Positions 12,736 through 14,735 of a DNA stretch of 14,735 nt are shown here, in pieces; position 1 is the stretch's first letter; each line of letters opens with the position of its first letter. The position numbers and the translations under genes were made by a program. The notes under the pieces were generated by a model. The model searched no databases. It was not told where the DNA came from and worked only from the letters and a program-made list of their open reading frames with translations. Location: the NCBI GenBank assembly GCA_021163085.1, contig JAGGXL010000130.1:1-14735 (forward strand), in the 5' to 3' direction. The DNA comes from Thermodesulfobacterium sp. (lineage in GTDB: Bacteria; Desulfobacterota; Thermodesulfobacteria; Thermodesulfobacteriales; Thermodesulfobacteriaceae).

Positions 12736-14735
12736 TTCCTTCCTCCTCCATTTTTTCTACCAATCTTGCAGCTCTATTATAACCTATTCTAAGCTTTCTT
12801 TGAAGCATAGAAACAGAAATTTTTCCATATTGGTAAGCAATTTTTAGAGCCTCTTCATAAAGCTCATCATAATCTTCGGTTTTCTCTAAAATTACTTCTT
12901 CATCGTCATAATTTTTAAAATCTGCCAGATATTCAGGTTCACCTAAGGTTTTTAAATATTTTACTATGTTTTTTACTTCCTTTTCAGAAACATAGGGTGC
13001 ATGAATTCTTTCTAAATAAGAAGAACCAGGAGGCATAAAAAGCATGTCACCTGCTCCAAGTAGCCTTTCAGCTCCCTGTGTATCAAGTATAGTTCTTGAA
13101 TCAATCTTTGAGGTTACCTGAAAAGAAATACGAGCAGGAAAATTAACCTTTATGGTTCCTGTTATTATATCTACCGATGGTCTTTGGGTAGCAATTAAAA
13201 GATGTATTCCTGCTGCTCTTGCCATTTGAGCAAGTCTGGTTAGCAATGTCTCAACCTCTCTTGAAGACACTACCATAAGGTCTGCTAATTCATCTATAAT
13301 AACAATAATGTAAGGCAACTTTTTTTCAAAATTTTCATTATAAGAATCTAAATTTCTTGCTCCTACCTCTTCAAAGATAGCATATCTCCTATCCATTTCA
13401 TCTACCAGCCATCTTAAAGCTTTGGTTGCAGTTTTAGGATCTAAAACCACAGGATGAAGTAAATAGGGAATTCCTTCATATACTGAGAGCTCAATTCTTT
13501 TAGGATCTATCATTAAAAATTTTATAGCATCTGGAGGACTTTTATAGATAAGACTTAGGATTACACTATGTAAGAAAATACTTTTTCCAGAACCTGTGCT
13601 TCCTGCAATCAAAAGATGAGGAAGCTTCCCCAAATCTGTTACTACTGGATTTCCTGAAACATCTTTTCCAAGAGCAATGGTTAAAGGTGAATCTGAATTT
13701 TTAAAAATCGTACTTTCAAGTATCTCTTTTAGATAAACTAACTCTCTTTTAGGATTGGAAATTTCAATTCCTACTACATCTTTTCCAGGAATAGGAGCTA
13801 TGATTCTTACACTTTTTGCTGAAAGTCCAAGTGCAAGATCATCAACCAGAGTTAAAATTTTACTCAACTTTATACCAGGAGCAGGTTTAAATTCAAAAAC
13901 TGTAATTACAGGACCAGGATTAATTCCTACAACCTCACCCTCTATGCCAAACTCTTTTAATTTTGATACAAGAAGAGATGCTCTTTCCTTTAATTCCTCA
14001 GGTTTTATACGATAGGAAATTTCAGGAATATTATTTAAAATTTTTAAAGGAGGAGGAAATTGTTTTTTCTCAGGAAAAGAAATTTCAACTTCCTGTTTTT
14101 CTGCTTCAGAGGTCTTTGGTTTGGAATTTTTAGAAACTGCTTCAACTTTTTCATAATTCCCAACTTTTTCTATTTCAGATATTTCTTCAGATTTAAAAAA
14201 TTTTTTTACTTTGCTGAATAAATCTTTGGGATTTTCAAAACATAAAAGTAGAATAAAAGTGAGAATAAAAATAAGAAAAAGGAAAAATCCAAATAATCCA
14301 AAGAAATGGATTATTATAGAAAATAGCTCTCCTACAAGACCTCCATTTAAAGGATATTTTCCAAAAAGATAAGTGTTTTTAATGTTTATATTTTGAAAAA
14401 AGAAAGATAATATTAAAGATAACCATATAAGAGAGAGAAGAAAAATGCCTATTAATCGTTTAATAGAAATTTCTACAAAATGTGCAAAAATGCATAGAAG
14501 AGATAAAGGAGGAATAAAAAGAGCAGTAAATCCGAATAAAAAAATCGCAAAAGAGGATATATAAGCACCTAAAAAACCACCAAAATTTTTGACTTCAAAA
14601 GCTCCAGATACTCCAATTCCAGGATCATAAGGGTTAAAAGAGTAGATTGATAGTGTAAGAAAAAATACAAATATAAATAGAAATGTATAAATTAAAAATT
14701 TTTTTAGATAATCCATTTCATTTTTCAATTTTAAT
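12674..14735 (-). CDS. ftsK: DNA translocase FtsK
   Basis: FtsK is a septum-bound, ATP-driven DNA pump that clears chromosome ends from the division site and works with Xer recombination. From a TTG at 14728 it has 684 residues (680 from an ATG at 14716); the frame stays open to the window edge, so a longer N-terminus cannot be excluded. Several membrane helices lie between about 9 and 163. A short charged linker follows (about 165-235), then the alpha domain and the RecA-like motor with Walker A GSTGSGKS (376-383), Walker B IIVIIDE (474-480) and ATQRPSVD (513-520). The C-terminal gamma winged helix (about 620-665, YDELYEEALKIAYQYGKISV then LRIGYNRAARLVEKM) reads KOPS-type polar sequences. 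The linker is much shorter than in E. coli, as in many SpoIIIE/FtsK proteins. The C-terminal tail overlaps lolA. Confidence 0.95.
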   Translation of the reverse strand, partial: LKLKNEMDYLKKFLIYTFLFIFVFFLTLSIYSFNPYDPGIGVSGAFEVKNFGGFLGAYISSFAIFLFGFTALFIPPLSLLCIFAHFVEISIKRLIGIFLLSLIWLSLILSFFFQNINIKNTYLFGKYPLNGGLVGELFSIIIHFFGLFGFFLFLIFILTFILLLCFENPKDLFSKVKKFFKSEEISEIEKVGNYEKVEAVSKNSKPKTSEAEKQEVEISFPEKKQFPPPLKILNNIPEISYRIKPEELKERASLLVSKLKEFGIEGEVVGINPGPVITVFEFKPAPGIKLSKILTLVDDLALGLSAKSVRIIAPIPGKDVVGIEISNPKRELVYLKEILESTIFKNSDSPLTIALGKDVSGNPVVTDLGKLPHLLIAGSTGSGKSIFLHSVILSLIYKSPPDAIKFLMIDPKRIELSVYEGIPYLLHPVVLDPKTATKALRWLVDEMDRRYAIFEEVGARNLDSYNENFEKKLPYIIVIIDELADLMVVSSREVETLLTRLAQMARAAGIHLLIATQRPSVDIITGTIKVNFPARISFQVTSKIDSRTILDTQGAERLLGAGDMLFMPPGSSYLERIHAPYVSEKEVKNIVKYLKTLGEPEYLADFKNYDDEEVILEKTEDYDELYEEALKIAYQYGKISVSMLQRKLRIGYNRAARLVEKMEEEGIVGPSDGVRPRPVLGPRKQF
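12738..12752 (-). promoter_or_regulatory. Ribosome binding site of lolA inside ftsK
   Basis: On the minus strand a GGAGGAGGAAGGA run, coding for Glu and Gly in FtsK (MEEEG), lies directly before the TTG at 12735. It supports the TTG start and translation coupled to ftsK. Confidence 0.6.

Overview
The window is AT-rich, densely packed bacterial chromosome. It shows a diderm cell (LolA, a lipobox lipoprotein, an ExbD/TolR protein, a TonB/TolA-like protein) with anaerobic, probably thermophilic metabolism: a ferredoxin-dependent 2-oxoacid oxidoreductase and the bifunctional fructose-1,6-bisphosphate aldolase/phosphatase of archaea and deep-branching thermophiles. A member of the Thermodesulfobacteria or a similar lineage fits best, but this is inference from gene content. 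No rRNA, tRNA, CRISPR array, insertion sequence or prophage gene is visible, and no gene-free stretch exceeds 300 bases; the longest is about 180 bases, at 11277-11456.

Layout. (1) 1-352, plus: the 3' part of a PAP2-type membrane phosphatase gene cut by the window edge. (2) 342-5725, minus: a compact unit read from right to left as gcvH-like, fabD, korD, korA, korB, korC, dtd and a TraB/Tiki-like unknown, with most junctions overlapping. korD has no ATG, GTG or TTG start and has to begin at ATT or ATA. The GcvH-like protein has Glu where the lipoylated Lys belongs. (3) 5792-6082, minus: a free-standing FlhB C-terminal domain. (4) 6083-6207: an AT-rich divergent promoter region with a good sigma70-type promoter for the plus side. 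(5) 6208-10401, plus: FBP aldolase/phosphatase, a YkgJ-type cysteine-cluster protein, an ExbD/TolR protein, a TonB/TolA-like protein and a class I aminotransferase, nearly end to end. (6) 10403-11276, minus: a glycine-zipper lipoprotein and a DUF3617-type exported protein. (7) 11457-12071, plus: a DedA-family membrane protein. (8) 12073 to the right edge, minus: ftsK and lolA, with the lolA signal-peptide codons lying inside the end of ftsK.

How the genes work together. KorDABC would interconvert a 2-oxoacid and its acyl-CoA with ferredoxin, and FBP aldolase/phosphatase would pull triose phosphates toward fructose-6-phosphate; both suit an anabolic, CO2-fixing or organic-acid-using anaerobe. 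FabD starts fatty acid synthesis. The ExbD/TonB-like pair, LolA, the lipoprotein and DedA serve the envelope. FtsK acts in chromosome segregation and division.

The points most worth a second look are the H-protein-like gene without its lipoyl lysine at the head of the fabD-kor operon, the unusual korD start, the 62-base ftsK/lolA overlap, the lone FlhB domain, and the TraB/Tiki-like unknown.
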